Shown: positions 48,680 through 61,590, counted from the first letter of the stretch. The stretch is DNA of 64,000 bases from Pagrus major (GCF_040436345.1 NC_133227.1:27420171-27484170); one strand, 5' to 3'. Numbers and translations are program-made. The notes: generated by a model from the sequence alone, not told the origin.

Positions 48680-48710
48680 CAGTGGTGAAAGAAGTACTCA
48701 TATCTGTTAC
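48680..48710 (+). repeat. Repeat B, left part of a copy split by a foldback element
   Basis: AGTGGTGAAAGAAGTACTCA and CTGTTAC end at the TTAA insertion site. The right part resumes at 49307 with GTAAAAGTGG. Confidence 0.75.
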
Positions 48711-49306
48711 TTAAAGGGATAGTTCGGATTTTTTGACATGAAGTTGTATGACATCCTCACCATCAGTGTCGTGCATCAGCAGTGACTTTTCCCCCACTGC
48801 GTCCTGTGAGCCGAGGTCTGTCCCGCTGTTGTTGCTGAAGAAAGTAGTTACGGCTAGTTTGCGGGGCCACGAAGATAAAGCGTTTTGCTTCAAAAAACAA
48901 TATCCGTTCAAAAGAGTAAAACATTTGCATCACAAAATCGTTTACGACAAAAAAGTCAAACACCGTGAAACAGCTGACGGAGCGGTGCCGTGTGTCAACA
49001 GGCGGAAGCGCGCAGTGATACGAAGGGAGGGGAAATAGTGCCAGGTGATCGTGAGGTCTGACTTTTTTGTCGTAAACGATTTTGTGATGCAAATGTTTTA
49101 CTCTTTTGAACAGATATTGTTTTTTGAAGCAAAAGGCTTTATCTTAGTGACCCCGCAAACTAGCCGTAACTACTTTCTTCAGCAACAACAGCGGGACAGA
49201 CCTCGGCTCACAGGACGCAGTGGGGGAAAAGTCACTGCTGATGCACGACACTGATGGTGAGGATGTCATACAACTTCATGTCAAAAAATCCGAACTATCC
49301 CTTTAA
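48711..49306. mobile_element. 596-bp foldback element with ~245-bp inverted arms and TTAA duplication
   Basis: Arms 48711-48958 and 49059-49306 are near-perfect reverse complements, starting TTAAAGGGATAGTTCGGA. The loop of about 100 bp is GC-rich (48959-49058). TTAA flanks both ends (48711-48714 and 49303-49306), and repeat B is continuous across the site if the element is removed. The element has no transposase, so is non-autonomous. Few arm mismatches imply a recent insertion or conversion between arms. Open frames inside are mirrored on the two strands and not genes. Confidence 0.93.
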
Positions 49307-49745
49307 GTAAAAGTGGACATACTGTTTTGTTAAAATACTCTACTATAATAAAAGTCAAAGATTTAATTCAAGTGAAAGTCCAAAAGTATTAGCAGCAAAA
49401 TTAAAAGTACTGGTTGATAAAAATGTCTACAAAGCGCATAACATACGTCTGTATTTTGGTGCAAAACGCTGACAATAAACAACTACTGGAAAAAAGAAAT
49501 TAACAATAAATTATCTGTAGAGTAAATCTGTGAGGGGGAAAAAGAGCTGCACAGTGTTTAAAGCAAAGACGATGTAATGTACAAAATATCGACCACATCA
49601 TCAGCAATATTCACAGTAATGAGTGAGCATCAATTAAGTAACTAGTTACTCCAGCTGTTGGATAAATGTAGTGGAGTAAAAGTAACAATATGTAAAACTG
49701 TAATCCTCAGGTGAAGTGAAACTGCTTCATGTGTGTACATGAGTC
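49307..49745 (+). repeat. Repeat B, right part of the split copy
   Basis: GTAAAAGTGGACATACTG, AAAATACTCTACTATAATAA, AAGTGAAAGTCCAAAAGTA and ATAAATGTAGTGGAGTAAAA belong to the family seen at 17.9 and 29.6 kb. Confidence 0.8.
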
Positions 49746-50705
49746 CAGTGGTCGAGTAAAAAGCAGCACTTAGAAATCAAAGTGAAACTAAAACCATGAC
49801 GATTGCCACTTTAATGAGCCGCAGAAAGCTGCGAGGAATGAAAATTAAAACCGAGCCGCTGGAGACGTTATGTGGGCCACATGGAGTATGTGCAGCCTAA
49901 TCTAATTACACACAAGGAGGTGTGTAGGAGAAAGAGCATTGTATGAGCTGCCTGAGGAGGAGGAGGAGGGGTGGAGGCGCTTCCTGTCGGCGACTTTCAG
50001 AGGTTTATTGGATGACAAATATAAGTCGTCAGGACGCCATTCACCGCCGGACAAAAGGGATCACTGCGTCAACAGCAACAATAACTTCACTTACACAGAA
50101 TGGATACGACTCTATAGGAGCTATTATTAATGATTGATTACTGTTGTGGCAGACGGGAGGAAAATATTGTTTCACTGCAAATATCCTCTTAGTTAAAATG
50201 TTGCATAGATCGATGGATGTAGAGGAAGCTGAAGGGAGGATGGATGGAAAACCAGGTCATTTAATAGGCTATTGTGTGTTTTGCTGGTGTTTGCAGATTG
50301 TTTTAAAAAAAAAAAGAAAAAAAGACAGAGGTGGGAAAGGTGTGTGTGTGTGTGTGTGTGATTTGTTGCTGACATCAGGATTAAAAATGCTTCCTTTCCT
50401 TCTTTCTCGTTTCCTCCCGCTCCTTGGTCTTTACAATATCTCCGATCCATTTTCTCTTCGTCTCCTTTTCAGTCAGTAAATTTAATTAATTGCTTGTTCT
50501 AAATTCCTTGTATTTGACAATATTGAGTAAATACAATGTGAAGATGGCTCAGCGACTCAACTAACCTGAGGGCTGTCGGTCTAAATCCCTGGAACAGATT
50601 TAAAACACAATTTGATTAGCATTTTACAGTGTTTCTGATTTAAAGCCTGAAATCACTTGTGAATGTGAAATGAAATAATGTACTGATGCTCGATTTGATT
50701 TGTTA
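49746..50705. other. Gene-poor stretch
   Basis: No gene supported; it contains (GT)n at 50340-50360. Confidence 0.45.
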
Positions 50706-50709
50706 CTGA

Positions 50710-51095
50710 AATATTGACAAATGTGTTGCTGTAACACTAGTTTATATGTAAAATGACAGTATTTTACATAGTAAATTTGCAGTATACAGTAAAAAAAAAT
50801 GTTAATACTGTGATTAGGGGACAGCACCATACAGTAATTTAGCAATAAAATATTGTAGTGTTACAGTAATGGTTTGGTTGGGTGACTGTGAAAGCACAGT
50901 GAATTGCTGTAATATTACTGTAAGTTGTTGTGAGAATAATTATCCCATATCATATTGTATTTTTAAATCATAATACTGTATTTTCACAGTGTGTCTGGTT
51001 ACTTCAGAAACACTATATATTACCACTTTTTATGATTTTTTATACGCTATCGGCAGAAGTCAAAAGCTAATGTTAGGCTATAAAGGAACTATTCC
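50710..51095 (+). repeat. Tandem segmental duplication H, copy 1
   Basis: Aligns with 51305-51670. Shared ordered blocks: GAAATATTGACAAATG, ATACAGTAAAAAAAAATGTT, AATACTGTGATTAGGGGA, GTGACTGTGAAAGCA, ATTACTGTAAGTTGTTGTGA, CATATTGTATTTTTA, CTGTATTTTCACAGT, and AGCTAATGTTAGGCTATAAA. Confidence 0.88.
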
Positions 51096-51304
51096 CATTA
51101 CTACGTTACTTATGTATTTTCAGTTCTGAACATATTGTAATGTAACGCAACAAAACATAACATGTTCAAAATATATCACAATATGAAACATGGCATGTCT
51201 TCCATTGCATTTTTTAATTTCTATATACAGTTTTAAAGATAATGTCTTCAAATGTATGTAATTAATGTGAATTCACATTAGGAATAGACCAATAGAAAAA
51301 TATT

Positions 51305-51670
51305 GACCAATGAGTTGCAGTAAAACTAGTATATATGTAAGATGACAGTATTTTAATGTAGTGTACATTCTGTATATTTGTATTATACAGTAAAAAAAAA
51401 TTAATACTGTGATTAGGGGAAAGCATCCTACAATAATGTATTAATAAAATAATAATAATAATAATGTTGTGGGTGGGTTACTGTGGAAACAGTCAATTAC
51501 TGTAATGTTACTGTAAATTGTTGTGAATTTACAATAATTAAAGCCGATTACCCCATCATATTGTATTTTTACATCAAAATGCTGTATTTTCACAGTACAA
51601 TCGTGTCATTACCACTTTAAGGATTTTTTCGCCAGAAGTCACAAGCTAACGTTAGGCTATAAAGGAACTA
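51305..51670 (+). repeat. Tandem segmental duplication H, copy 2
   Basis: Second unit of the duplication, offset about 595 bp, with an (AATAAT)n expansion at 51448. Both units end in AAGCTAAYGTTAGGCTATAAA, which is also the core of repeat family A. Confidence 0.88.
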
Positions 51671-51930
51671 CAATGTGGTTGCATGACTTCAACATCACCA
51701 CCACTAAGCTTCTTACTACACTTGAACTCTACATATAGGAATATAATAGTTTACCGTGAGTGAGTGAGTGTAAACACAACAAGGACGATGGCGAACTAAT
51801 GTCGACGAGTCTCTGTATTCGGTGTGCTCAGATTTAATGTCCTCGACGACCTCAGTAGTCTCATTACGACACTTATTAGCAACCGTCGTTTTAAGATGCG
51901 TAAAAAAGCTTCAAAATTCCGATAAAAACT
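51625..51930 (+). repeat. Dispersed repeat family A, diverged copy 3
   Basis: AGCTAACGTTAGGCTATAAA, GCATGACTTCAACATC, ACCACCACTAAGCTTCTTAC, GACGAGTCTC, CTCATTACGACACTTATTAG and CAACCGTCGTTTTAA match the 29.94 and 34.25-kb copies in order. Confidence 0.8.
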
Positions 51931-52614
51931 TGAGATGTTGCTACAAAGTAAAGCAAGATATGATTTTTACTGCCATTTTTCCTTAAAAGGACACGAGGAG
52001 AATATAATTTTGCCGAGTTTTGCCAGCAGCACTTGTGTTATAAAACAAAAGTAGGATGAATAAAACAGTGTGGACTCACTGTTGGACTCATATTCCCATA
52101 GAACTGGAGGGAAGATGGAAATATTGACTTTTATTCTGAACCCCTGTAACATTTATAAAAGCTTGCCGCTGCTCTGACCACGGAGTCGTTCTCGATGCTC
52201 CCTCGCCTCTCTAACCAGTTTAGTGGCAATTTCCTCCCCCTCTCCGAGAAAACCATATACAGTATATCAAGTCACAATGATGAAGCAAGCTGGGAAATAA
52301 TAATGTTTTAACCTACTTATTAAACTTAATTTAATTTGCAAGTTATGAAGAAAATAAATTAGAATGTGGGAGCCTGAAGCACCATCTGCAGTCCTTCAAA
52401 GGCCTCAGCGAGCGTTCAGATAATGTGACATTCAACTCAGTGAAGTATAATCAGTTTTAAGGCAAACGTTCACATAAATTATGTAACTCGAAGACCTTCA
52501 GCAGTACACGAATAACTTAACGTCCAGTTTTCAGGTCATTGTGTTCAGCTATATGTTCAGCGGCACTCTGTCTTCTCTTTTACGGCAAGAACGAGGTTAA
52601 TAGCAGAGCGAGTT

Positions 52615-53020
52615 AAGTAATTTGGGGTGAGTCAAGTCTTAAGTCATTTTAAGAAAGTCTCTCAAGACAGGCACAAGTCAACTTTCATGTCAGCAAGTCC
52701 ATATCAAATCTGAGGTAATTTAAAGGTAGGGAAGGTGATTCTTCTCATTCCCAAGTCGTCAAATATGCTTTGGGCCATTCAGTCATTCGAGACGCGTCAG
52801 AGAAAAAACTCAAGTGTAAAGTCTGAAGACATTAAAACAAATTGAAGTTGAGCCTTAAGTTTATTGAGAAATGTGTAAGATACGTCTCAAACCATATTCA
52901 GAATCAAGTCTTAAGGTCCAAGTCAAGTATCAAGTAATTATAAATTTGTCTTGTCAATTCCTGAATCATTTGAGAAAGTTACCAAATCAAGTCAATGGAA
53001 ATCTCAAGTCATTTGAGAAG
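52615..53020 (+). repeat. Degenerate AAGTCAAGTCTCAAGTC repeat
   Basis: Recurrent GTCAAGTCTTAAGTC, CTCAAGTCATTTGAGAA and GTCCAAGTCAAGTATCAAG words, with further traces at 53460-53540. Simple internal repetition explains the 67-codon open frame. Confidence 0.7.
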
Positions 53021-56000
53021 GCCCATTTTTGCGGACTTTTTATTCCGTCACAAGACGTTACGATGCAACGATAATGGAGCAGAGCAGCGGTCAGCAGTAA
53101 CAAACGAGTCCAGCCGACAACCACTAACATGATAACAAACACACACCGCAGCATTCAACACGTTAACAAACTGTGGTGAAGAAAATAACTCTCGCTGCTG
53201 GACTTGCAGCATTAATAACACAGCAGAGCACACCCCCTTTGTTGATCCTCATACACACATGCATGCTTTCAGATTCATTAATTCATTAATTATTGCTGTT
53301 TTACCTGTATTTCAGCAGGTTAAGGAGCCCAATTAATGGTTCAGCACACAGTAAACTGGAGCAAAAGACTGGAAATAGTGTCCCCTTTTCTATTCATGCA
53401 ATCAATAATCAATCTTGAATCCAGAATCATTTATTCTGGTGATTTTATTCTGGCGAGTTGGTTGCATGTCCAAGTCTGAACTCAGTGAAGAAAATGTTAG
53501 CGTCAAGTCAAATTTTAAGGGTAGTTTCAGAAACTTTGAATCTTTAATCCCTCCAATCAGTCCAGCTGGAAGCTTTTTAAAGAGAGAAGTCTCCTCACAG
53601 ATGTTTACCTAATTTGAAATGGAGGAGCCTCCTGGCCAATCAGAGTCCAGGATTATGACTCTGCCTGCCTTCAGGAAACACATTTATTCAATCAAAACTA
53701 TTTTTTAAACTTAATTCCATTTATTTACAGAAACACCATGACGAGCAGTTTTCCTGTCCTCGGGGTTTGTTTGAAAACTTAAAAAGCTGAATAATCTTGT
53801 ATCTTTAAAAAAAAAAAAAAAAAAAAAGAAGAGTCCAGAAGAAAATCACACGGGATCTGAGTGCATTCAAATATTTTGACACTGAAGCAGCCGATGAAAA
53901 CTACTACATATGCATGAAATCGCCCTTTGGAGCAAATACTTTCACATTTACATTTAAAGCCATCCAAGGGGGAAATTTAAAGGGTGAGTTGAGTTCAGGG
54001 AGCGTTGAGGAAGGGGCTCCTCTGTTTGGGTGTGTTGGGGAACTCCCTCGGGGTGAAAGTGCTGGATTTGGCAGCAATTAAGCCGATCCACTCAGAGCTA
54101 TGAGACCGTGTCGAGTGTTAATTCCTCCTTGTAGTCTTTTGAATATAAAAGTTCACCTCAAATCTGCACCGTGGTGAACTAAAAGTAAAAAACTTTAAAC
54201 CTATTCATTAGCAACAGGGATCCTGTTAGTGTCGAAGGAGCTGCCAGTGAAGAGGGAAGATGGAGAGAGGAGGAAGAAGGACAAAGAAGGCTGTGCAATA
54301 ATGAGGCCAAGTAAGCAAACATGACCTCAGCCAAAATATATCTGCATCATCACTGCCTTATTAAAGCTCGCTTCAGGGAAAATACAAACAAAGGGCAAGA
54401 AAGGCGAGGAACAAACGGAAAGCTCGAGAAGAGAAGAAAGGAAAGGAAAAGAGAGAGGAGTAGGGAGGTGAGCGGACAGAGGAGCCACCAAAATGTCCTC
54501 TGGCAGCCGAATTTCATCCTCGCCTCCTCTCATTTTAAGAAGGACAGGCGTAGAAAATGTTGTTGAGAATTCTGGGAAGGTGGGCGTCGAAATTTCCGAG
54601 TGTGACTGCGATTGGAGACGAGTCAAAACCGGAGCTCAAGTTAACTTTCTGTAAAAGTTTTGACAAATGGAAAGCCAGGTGTTTGTTCCGCTGATGCTCC
54701 TGCGACAAAAATATCCTCGTCTGAATTCAACCGATACATCAAGGTGACACTGATGATCCACTTCCTGTGATCACGGTGGGTGTATGGAGCTCCTCTATCT
54801 CGAAATTTACACCTGAAATGATCACTAGGAGTTCGTGGAAGACCTTCAGCCTGGTGAATGTGTGAGAAGGGCAAAACCCATCAAGTCATCACCGCACAAA
54901 GCACCTAGACTCAGTAAAAAGCAGTAAAAAAGTTGGGCTGAGACATTTAAAATGAGAAGGTTAGGATCAACAAAAGGTTGCCATATCCATACAGCCAGAA
55001 AGCATCTGTTACTTGATCTAAATGAGCTGCGTGTGTGTAGTTACACTTGTAACACATACAGAAAGTCGTCAAAACAACTCTAAACTATATTATTAATGTG
55101 GCTGCTGAAGAACAGACCCTCTGCTTCTGTAACATTGATGATATGCAGAGACTTGACATCCATATACGAGGGAAAATTTCAGTAAATTCGAGTAAAATAC
55201 AGATTTTGCTTGTCTCGTGTGTGTGAATGCACAAAACACAGATGTCGGTTTGTAATTTCTAATTCACATAAGGTCCTCTGGTGCCTCTGTCTCTGACTCT
55301 GAAGCTGAAGATGGTCCAATATTGAACTAAGAGAAATGAGAAGAAACGAGAAGAACAGTGTTCATAAGCCGGTTTTATGATTTTATTAAAACGCATATGT
55401 TTAACCATCTGAGCAATCACTGGTGAGAACATCAGCTGGATATACACCAAGTCTCTTCTGAATATACTGCAAGTGTTTAGATTCATGAAGAAAGCCTTTT
55501 TTATTGATGACTGACACTTTAATCCACACTGCCAGCTTTCTCTGAAGCGTTGTATCAGCAGCCATCACTCGCGTTTCTACAAATACACAGCTTTAATCCT
55601 CCTCTGACCAAATGAATTATTAATGCTTAACAAGGTGACTGTACGCTGTCATCCTGTCAGCTGGCTTTATTCCTGTTATTACAGAATCCAACAACAGTCA
55701 ATCCACGACAACAAATATGCAACCCACTCCTTTTTTTCTTGCGTGCTTAGAGAAACATAATCTCCCCACACAGCCTCTAAAATCCTACATATCTCCTTCT
55801 ATTTATATGTTGTCAACCTGCAAACTATTGTCACCCATCGAGCCCTCAGTTTCATTATGAGCTGTCTGGTTTAAAGAAGTGGATATGAGCTTTAGAGGGC
55901 GAGGGGAATAAGTGAAATGACTGAAAAACTATTTCTGTCCATCGGATATGTTATACTGCTGTTCTTTCAGCCTCTCAAAAACAGCTCTGATGACAGGACA

Positions 56001-57690
56001 GCGATGTTCAGACCAGAGAGTGGAGTAAATGTAGATTTAACAAGTGGACGCTTCAGTAGCGCTTGTGCCCTCACTTCGGGTATGAATCAATGTGCATCTG
56101 ATTGTGTACACATCGAACCAGAACACAGACATGTCTTGGTTGGGTGTGGAAAATGTCTTTTTGATCCAGTGGTTAAAATTTATATTAACACTATATTGTT
56201 TAAGAAAACCTCCTTCATGACCAGCAGAGCTATCAAGGCCTTTTGAGCTGGAGCAGCTCTCACGTAACTCCTTACGTTAATCTTTCCTGTGTTTTTAAGC
56301 TAATGTCTTCCCATCACTTGTTCTGGTTTGTCCTCAGTTTTTAATGTATCTTCAGTCTTTTCCTTGGACTTTCCTTTGCCCACCTTTTTGACGCTTGCAT
56401 TTTGAATGTTTGGACTTTTGACATCAGCTTTTCATTAAAGCTCGCTTTTGTTATTTTACCTTCCTTCCTCTGTGTTTTGATAAACTTGTAACATAAGTTA
56501 CTTAGATAATGTAGGTACATTTGTAACCTAAATGTATTTCAACGCAAACCACAATGTTTTCCTAAACCTGACAAAACTGCAACCATACAACTAAGGTCCA
56601 GTACGTGCTGTTATGCTGAACTGGCCTATTCAGTCTTTTAGGTATACGGATGCATTGAGTTCAGGGTTAGGGTCACACTGGCTGAACATCAGAGCCATAA
56701 AGTCTGACTTTCTGCATGATAACCCCACATTATAGACATGACTTTAGTCTGCATGTGGACAAAACTCCTGTGTTCATGTTCTATATTCAGATGTTACTCA
56801 AACTATGCAGGTCAAGTCAGTCTAATGAAGTCCTGAGATATAAGTCACAGTTCTGACTCAGACTTTGCTGGCTCATTCCCTGCATATCCTTTGCAAATAA
56901 AAACCTGTTAGAGACCCATTTAGGGGTTTAGGTAATTAGGTTTCTCCAGCAGTAATCTGGCTTTGTTAAACAAGGTTATTTTTGGTCTCTTAATCTGAAA
57001 AATGAAAGCTGATTTCCTGCTTATATGGGCATTTCTAAAATCAGGCCGGTGCCAAAAACTGAATGGTAATCAGATTATCAAAGTGCAGCTTTATCAGTGG
57101 ACCTTCACTGTCAGGACGGCAACGTGTTAAACAGAGCGTCTGAGCTTAGTTTTCGTTTGTAAAAATCTGTTTAGGTACTTATTACTGTAAATCCTCTCGT
57201 CTTCCTCGTCCCTTACCTTTCCACTTCTTATTCTGGCTTTTTTTTTCAATTCATTTCATCGTCACCAACGTAGGTTAACAGTGAGGCTGACAGGCGTGAA
57301 AGGATTTTTAACGTTTTCCACTGCGGTGTCGTCACAGATGACAGCTGTTATTACCCGGTGAACAATAATGCAACAGTCAGCGCTCCTGAGCGGTGCCTAA
57401 TATAGCTGCTGTTTCACTGTCGCTTCTACAGGAGGAGGAGGAGGAAGAGGAAGAGGAGAGGAAGGTAGAAGAGGAGAGGAGGATATTAAGTGACAGGAGG
57501 CAGCAGGAAATATTATAATAGAAGAAAAGAGCAGGAAGCAGGAAGGAGATGAGCGATGAAGCGAGTTTGCACCCTGGTGGTTTAATTGGATTAAGATTAA
57601 ATCATTAATGTTAACAGGAGGATAATCCCCCTGTATGTGTCGACACAAATAGCTGCCTGCAACACCAAAACTATTGCGTAAAATATTATT
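53020..57690. other. Gene-poor stretch
   Basis: No gene supported. A poly-A run of about 25 lies at 53808-53831, and polypurine tracts at 54240-54480 and 57430-57560. The 109-codon frame at 55917-56246 has no domain, homology or splice context that I can see. Confidence 0.45.
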
Positions 57691-57870
57691 GTCAAACATC
57701 ACGTGTGATTCATGACACAATTCAAACAGGATTGAAATATTATTTGTCTTTCTCTAAATTTTTCTGAAATAAGGTCCCACGGGGTCCACCGGAAGAGGCG
57801 TGACTTCGGCTGTCTTCTCAGTGTAGCTTCACAACCAGGAAGTAAACCCAGAAGATAGAAAGGTATTTTT
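57690..57870 (+). repeat. Dispersed repeat G, plus copy
   Basis: CACGTGTGATTCATGACACA, TATTATTTGT, AATAAGGTCCCACGGGGTCC and GGAAGAGGCGTGACTTCGGCT (in parts) match 36640-36860 reversed. It continues with GCTTCACAACCAGGAAGTAA. Confidence 0.8.
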
Positions 57871-58111
57871 TTTTGCATATGTGCCAGGCGAGAAGACGTG
57901 CCCCACACACTCAAACAAGTACGTGAACGCAGCATTTTTACAGCCTGCTATCGAATTAAATAACAAAAAAAATGAAAGTTGTCACAGCAGAGATTTAATA
58001 TAATTGAATATTATAATGATTTTTTTACTTTCGCTAATGCTAATCATGAACTGTAACTGAAAGGTGTTGGCAAGACGAGTACGCCTACGTGTCTGGCACA
58101 CAGCTGCTACC

Positions 58112-58113
<2 letters not shown>

Positions 58114-58158
<45 letters not shown>
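58114..58158 (+). repeat. (GT)n microsatellite
   Basis: About 22 units. Confidence 0.97.
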
Positions 58159-58160
<2 letters not shown>

Positions 58161-58704
58161 AAAGGGACTCCTGACAGGTGTGTGTATGTATGTGTGTACA
58201 TTTTGTGTGAGTGTGTTTCTGCAGGTGAACTGCTTAGAGGGTTGCTGACACTACTGTTCCAGCTGAGAACCCCACTTGACTCCAAGGTGTAGACACACAC
58301 ACTCTAACACATTTCGATATGAATGTGCTGTCAACTGAACCCAAACTGAGAGAGAACACACACTTCATAACACGCACAGACTAATGTGTGTGTGTGTCTG
58401 TGTGTGTAAGTAGCACAGTGTCGGATGTGAAACGGCCTCTGGACAGGTGTGGCTGTGAGGCATCATGGGAGCTCGAGGAACAGAGTTTGAGCGCAGCGTG
58501 GAGAGAAAAGCAGGAAGAAACGGAGAGGAAATAAAAATACTAATGAGACAGACGACAGGGAGGGAGAGAAAAGACCAGCGGTGGAGGAAATACTGAAGTA
58601 AAACTAGCAACACTACAAATACTTTGCATTGCAGCTGGTAAACGTGGAGGTAATTTTAGTTATTTTGCACGATGTTGGGTAGTTTCACATATAATAATAA
58701 GACG

Positions 58705-58795
58705 TCTCCTGTCTAGGCGATCCCTCATTGGCTGTTGTAGGCTCTAGTGAGGCCATATAAGCTCCTGACTAACTCGTATTTGTACGTCGTTACTC
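58705..58795 (+). repeat. Short dispersed repeat J, copy 1
   Basis: GTCTCCTGTCTAGGCGATC, ATTGGCTGTTGTAGGCTCTAG and TAAGCTCCTGACT recur at 61690-61765. Confidence 0.7.
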
Positions 58796-58799
58796 AACA

Positions 58800-60330
58800 C
58801 TTCAGCAATTTTGTTCCTAAGACTGTCAGAAATCGGGACGATTGATTCAAGATGCAAACCTTGATCACCACACTTGACTCAGTATGTACAGGACTATCAC
58901 TTCTAATATTCAAGGCTTCTATAAAGCGAGTGAGATTTTGTATTTCCGTCTTTTTCCTCTCATCTTTTCTCATTTAGTGATCTAACCTTATCTCTCCCAC
59001 TTCTATTTCATCTAATATAATCTAGCCTTTTCCAATCTCATCTCACATTATGATCTTTCACCGTCTCGTCTCATCTAATTAACCCTAACCTGATCGAGCC
59101 CTGTCTAATATAATTAAGCGTTTGTCTCATTTTATTTAATCCAAAAATCTGATGAGGTTTTGACTTCTGTCATTTAATCTTTTTTGTCTTCTCTTCTCTA
59201 ATATAATCCTGTGTAATTCAATCAGAAGGAGAAAAAAAAAATCATCTAAGTGTCTCGCAGTGTTCATACAGAGGAGTAACACACACAAAAAAAACAGCGC
59301 TAATGAGCTTTCTAATTGCCTCCAGAGTTGCCATGGTAACTAACAAAGAGCACCTGGCTGTGTACTGTGACGGTCCGTTCACTCACGCTGGACGTCTGAT
59401 CGTGCAGATCGGTTGTCTGAAGCTATCTGCCGTGTGATCGTTAACCATTAACTTTCATTTCATTTCATAAACATTTTCCTTCCTCCTTCCTTCCTCTTCC
59501 TCCTCCTCCTCCTCAATCCCTCTTTCCCCTCATTCATTCATCTCTGGCGATGAGACTCAGAGCAGATTAAACCCTGAAACCCCGCTGATTAAACACTGAA
59601 CACACATGCACACACACACACGCCTGTCAGTCCTGCTGGGTGTCTTATTAACCCTCATTAGCCATTTCTCTATGATATTAATGAGATGGTCTCATGACTA
59701 ACGCTCCCCGCTGAGCAGCTCAGTGTACGTTTGTGTGTCTGTGAGAGAGCGTCAGAGGAAGACGGGAGGTCGGGGATGAAGAAGGGAACAGATGGAAGAA
59801 GTTGGACGGGCAGACGAAAGAAAGAGGCTGAATATGAGCCAGAGCACTGAAGAAAAAAAAAAAAAAATCACCTTAATGGTTCGTTTGGTGTTTAAAATCT
59901 GGATCAGGACTAAAAAACAGCGCAGTAGCCAGATAAAATGTTGGCATGGGACATTTCTGGAAACCACACTTTTAAAAAAAATGTTATGATATTAAAAGTT
60001 CTACACTACCTGTCCTGTCAGGTACGGATAATTTGAGTCGGTTTTCATGTCAGGAGGAGGATAAGGTTCGTCCAAGGTTGCTGCTGGATCAGAGGACGCC
60101 ATTTTTTCGCACCACAAATCTGAAGTTTTACTTGGGCTTGATGTGTTTTGTTCTTGGTAGGCGTATACGCAGTCGCCTTGGGCCATGTCTGATTGATGAG
60201 CGTGATTAGTACACAGCACTTCTGATTGTCGAGCATGACTGTCACACTGTAAAAAAGTATCGACGTGTTTAAACGTGGGTCAGACGAGCATCCCGCAGCA
60301 AAATTAATGCCAAGCCAGAGACTGTTGTTT
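58800..60330. other. Gene-poor stretch
   Basis: No gene supported. A TCTCATCTAATCTA-type degenerate run occupies about 58960-59220. Confidence 0.45.
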
Positions 60331-60339
60331 GAGCAACCC

Positions 60340-60540
60340 GATCACCAGAGTAAATGTTAGATAAGTGCATTTCTGCAAAATTACAGATGAGTTAAAACTT
60401 TACGTTTCTTTATGTTGCAACTTTACGTTTGTTGAGGCTGAATTTTCTATTTCTCTCTTGTTACAACAGTGTGCTTATGCTCTGGGTAGGTTTAGGAAAA
60501 CATTATGGTTTTGGCTGTTTTGATTTGGTAAAAATGTAAA
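60340..60540 (+). repeat. Dispersed repeat C, copy near the right end
   Basis: AGTAAATGTTAGATAAGTGC, TTTCTGCAAAATTACAGATG, TATGTTGCAACTTTACG, GCTTATGCTCTGGGTAGG and TTTAGGAAAACATTATGG are in the family order. Confidence 0.75.
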
Positions 60541-60714
60541 AGTTATTACTTAACAAGTATAAATGTAATCAGCCAAAACAGATATTCTGATGACAAAGAT
60601 TAGTCTCATTAGACGCTGATAAACCCTGTAGGTAATCGAGACTGTGGCCACAAGGACAAATGACAACATTTGGAGGACTTGACGAGGGAAACTGGGTCAT
60701 TTCTGTCACTAAAT

Positions 60715-60865
60715 TATCACAAGCTAGCAGCTCTGTGAGGCTTTACTTAGCATTCAGCTCAAAGTACTGCTGTTTCCGATGTCAGCATACTTAAAATGCT
60801 CACAATGACAACGCTAACATTCTGATGTGTATAATGGATAATGTTTAATTTTGACGATCTAAATT
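60715..60865 (-). repeat. GCTAACATGC-type teleost repeat, fragment
   Basis: TTAGCATTCAGCTCAAAGTAC, GTCAGCATACTTAAAATGCTC and AACGCTAACATTCTGATG (in parts) relate to the fragments at 35.3 and 37.7 kb. Confidence 0.5.
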
Positions 60866-61389
60866 TATGAAGATGGATGGATGATGGATGGATGGATAGG
60901 ATCGCCTCAGCTCGTATTAATTCCTGCTAATGAATACACACAGCACACAGACTGGGTCGTTTCTGGAGCTCCAGGATTGGCCAACGGATGTGCAGAAGTG
61001 TCCCCCAGCTGCGAGGCCCTCGGGCTGGGCAGCTGACAACGAGAGCAGCTCCCTCTTCCTCTTCCTCTGCCTCTGCCTCCTGATTCCTGGTTCCCTCTAT
61101 CTTAATGAGAAATGAGGCAATGAAGGAAACAGAGGGATGGAGGAAGATGCTGCTGCTGTTCATCTGGTCAAAATAATAAATCTAAACAGACAGACAAATA
61201 CATTAAATGCACAAAATCCACATCATAAGACCCATTCCTGAAAATGTATGTAAAATTATACCAAAACGTCTATCCCAGTCAGGCCCATCTAGGCCCGTCA
61301 TTGATCCGTAGGTTGAACACACTCAATTATTGTTTTACTTATTTAGCCTGAATTTATGAATGCAAAATAATTAATCTTTTTTTAGGAAA

Positions 61390-61590
61390 TATTCAGGCAA
61401 GAAAAAGCCTTTTTGTGACCTCTGCTTGAGAGGAACAGAAGCATCAACTCATTATAGTTTGTTTATTTCCTCATTTACACAGCGTTGTGCATGTAAAATA
61501 GTCAAAAACAAGTGCTTAGGTTGGAAAAAAACAGCCTATAAGAAGAGTAAAATGCATAAAACTACATAAACTTGCGTAATTATCAGATTT
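61390..61590 (+). repeat. Dispersed repeat F, copy 2
   Basis: GGCAAGAAAAAGCCTTTTTG, TGACCT, GAGAGGAACAGAAGCAT and AAAACTACATAAA match 22705-22830, with about 75 bp of extra sequence in the middle. Confidence 0.65.

Noticed and set aside
48748-49254. Two short proteins, one on each strand, near 49 kb
   Set aside because: They are mirror images from the arms of the foldback element.
55917-56246. A 109-codon frame starting MTEKLFLSIGY
   Set aside because: A hydrophobic start hints at a signal peptide, but the rest has no recognisable features and the surroundings are repeat-rich and AT-rich.
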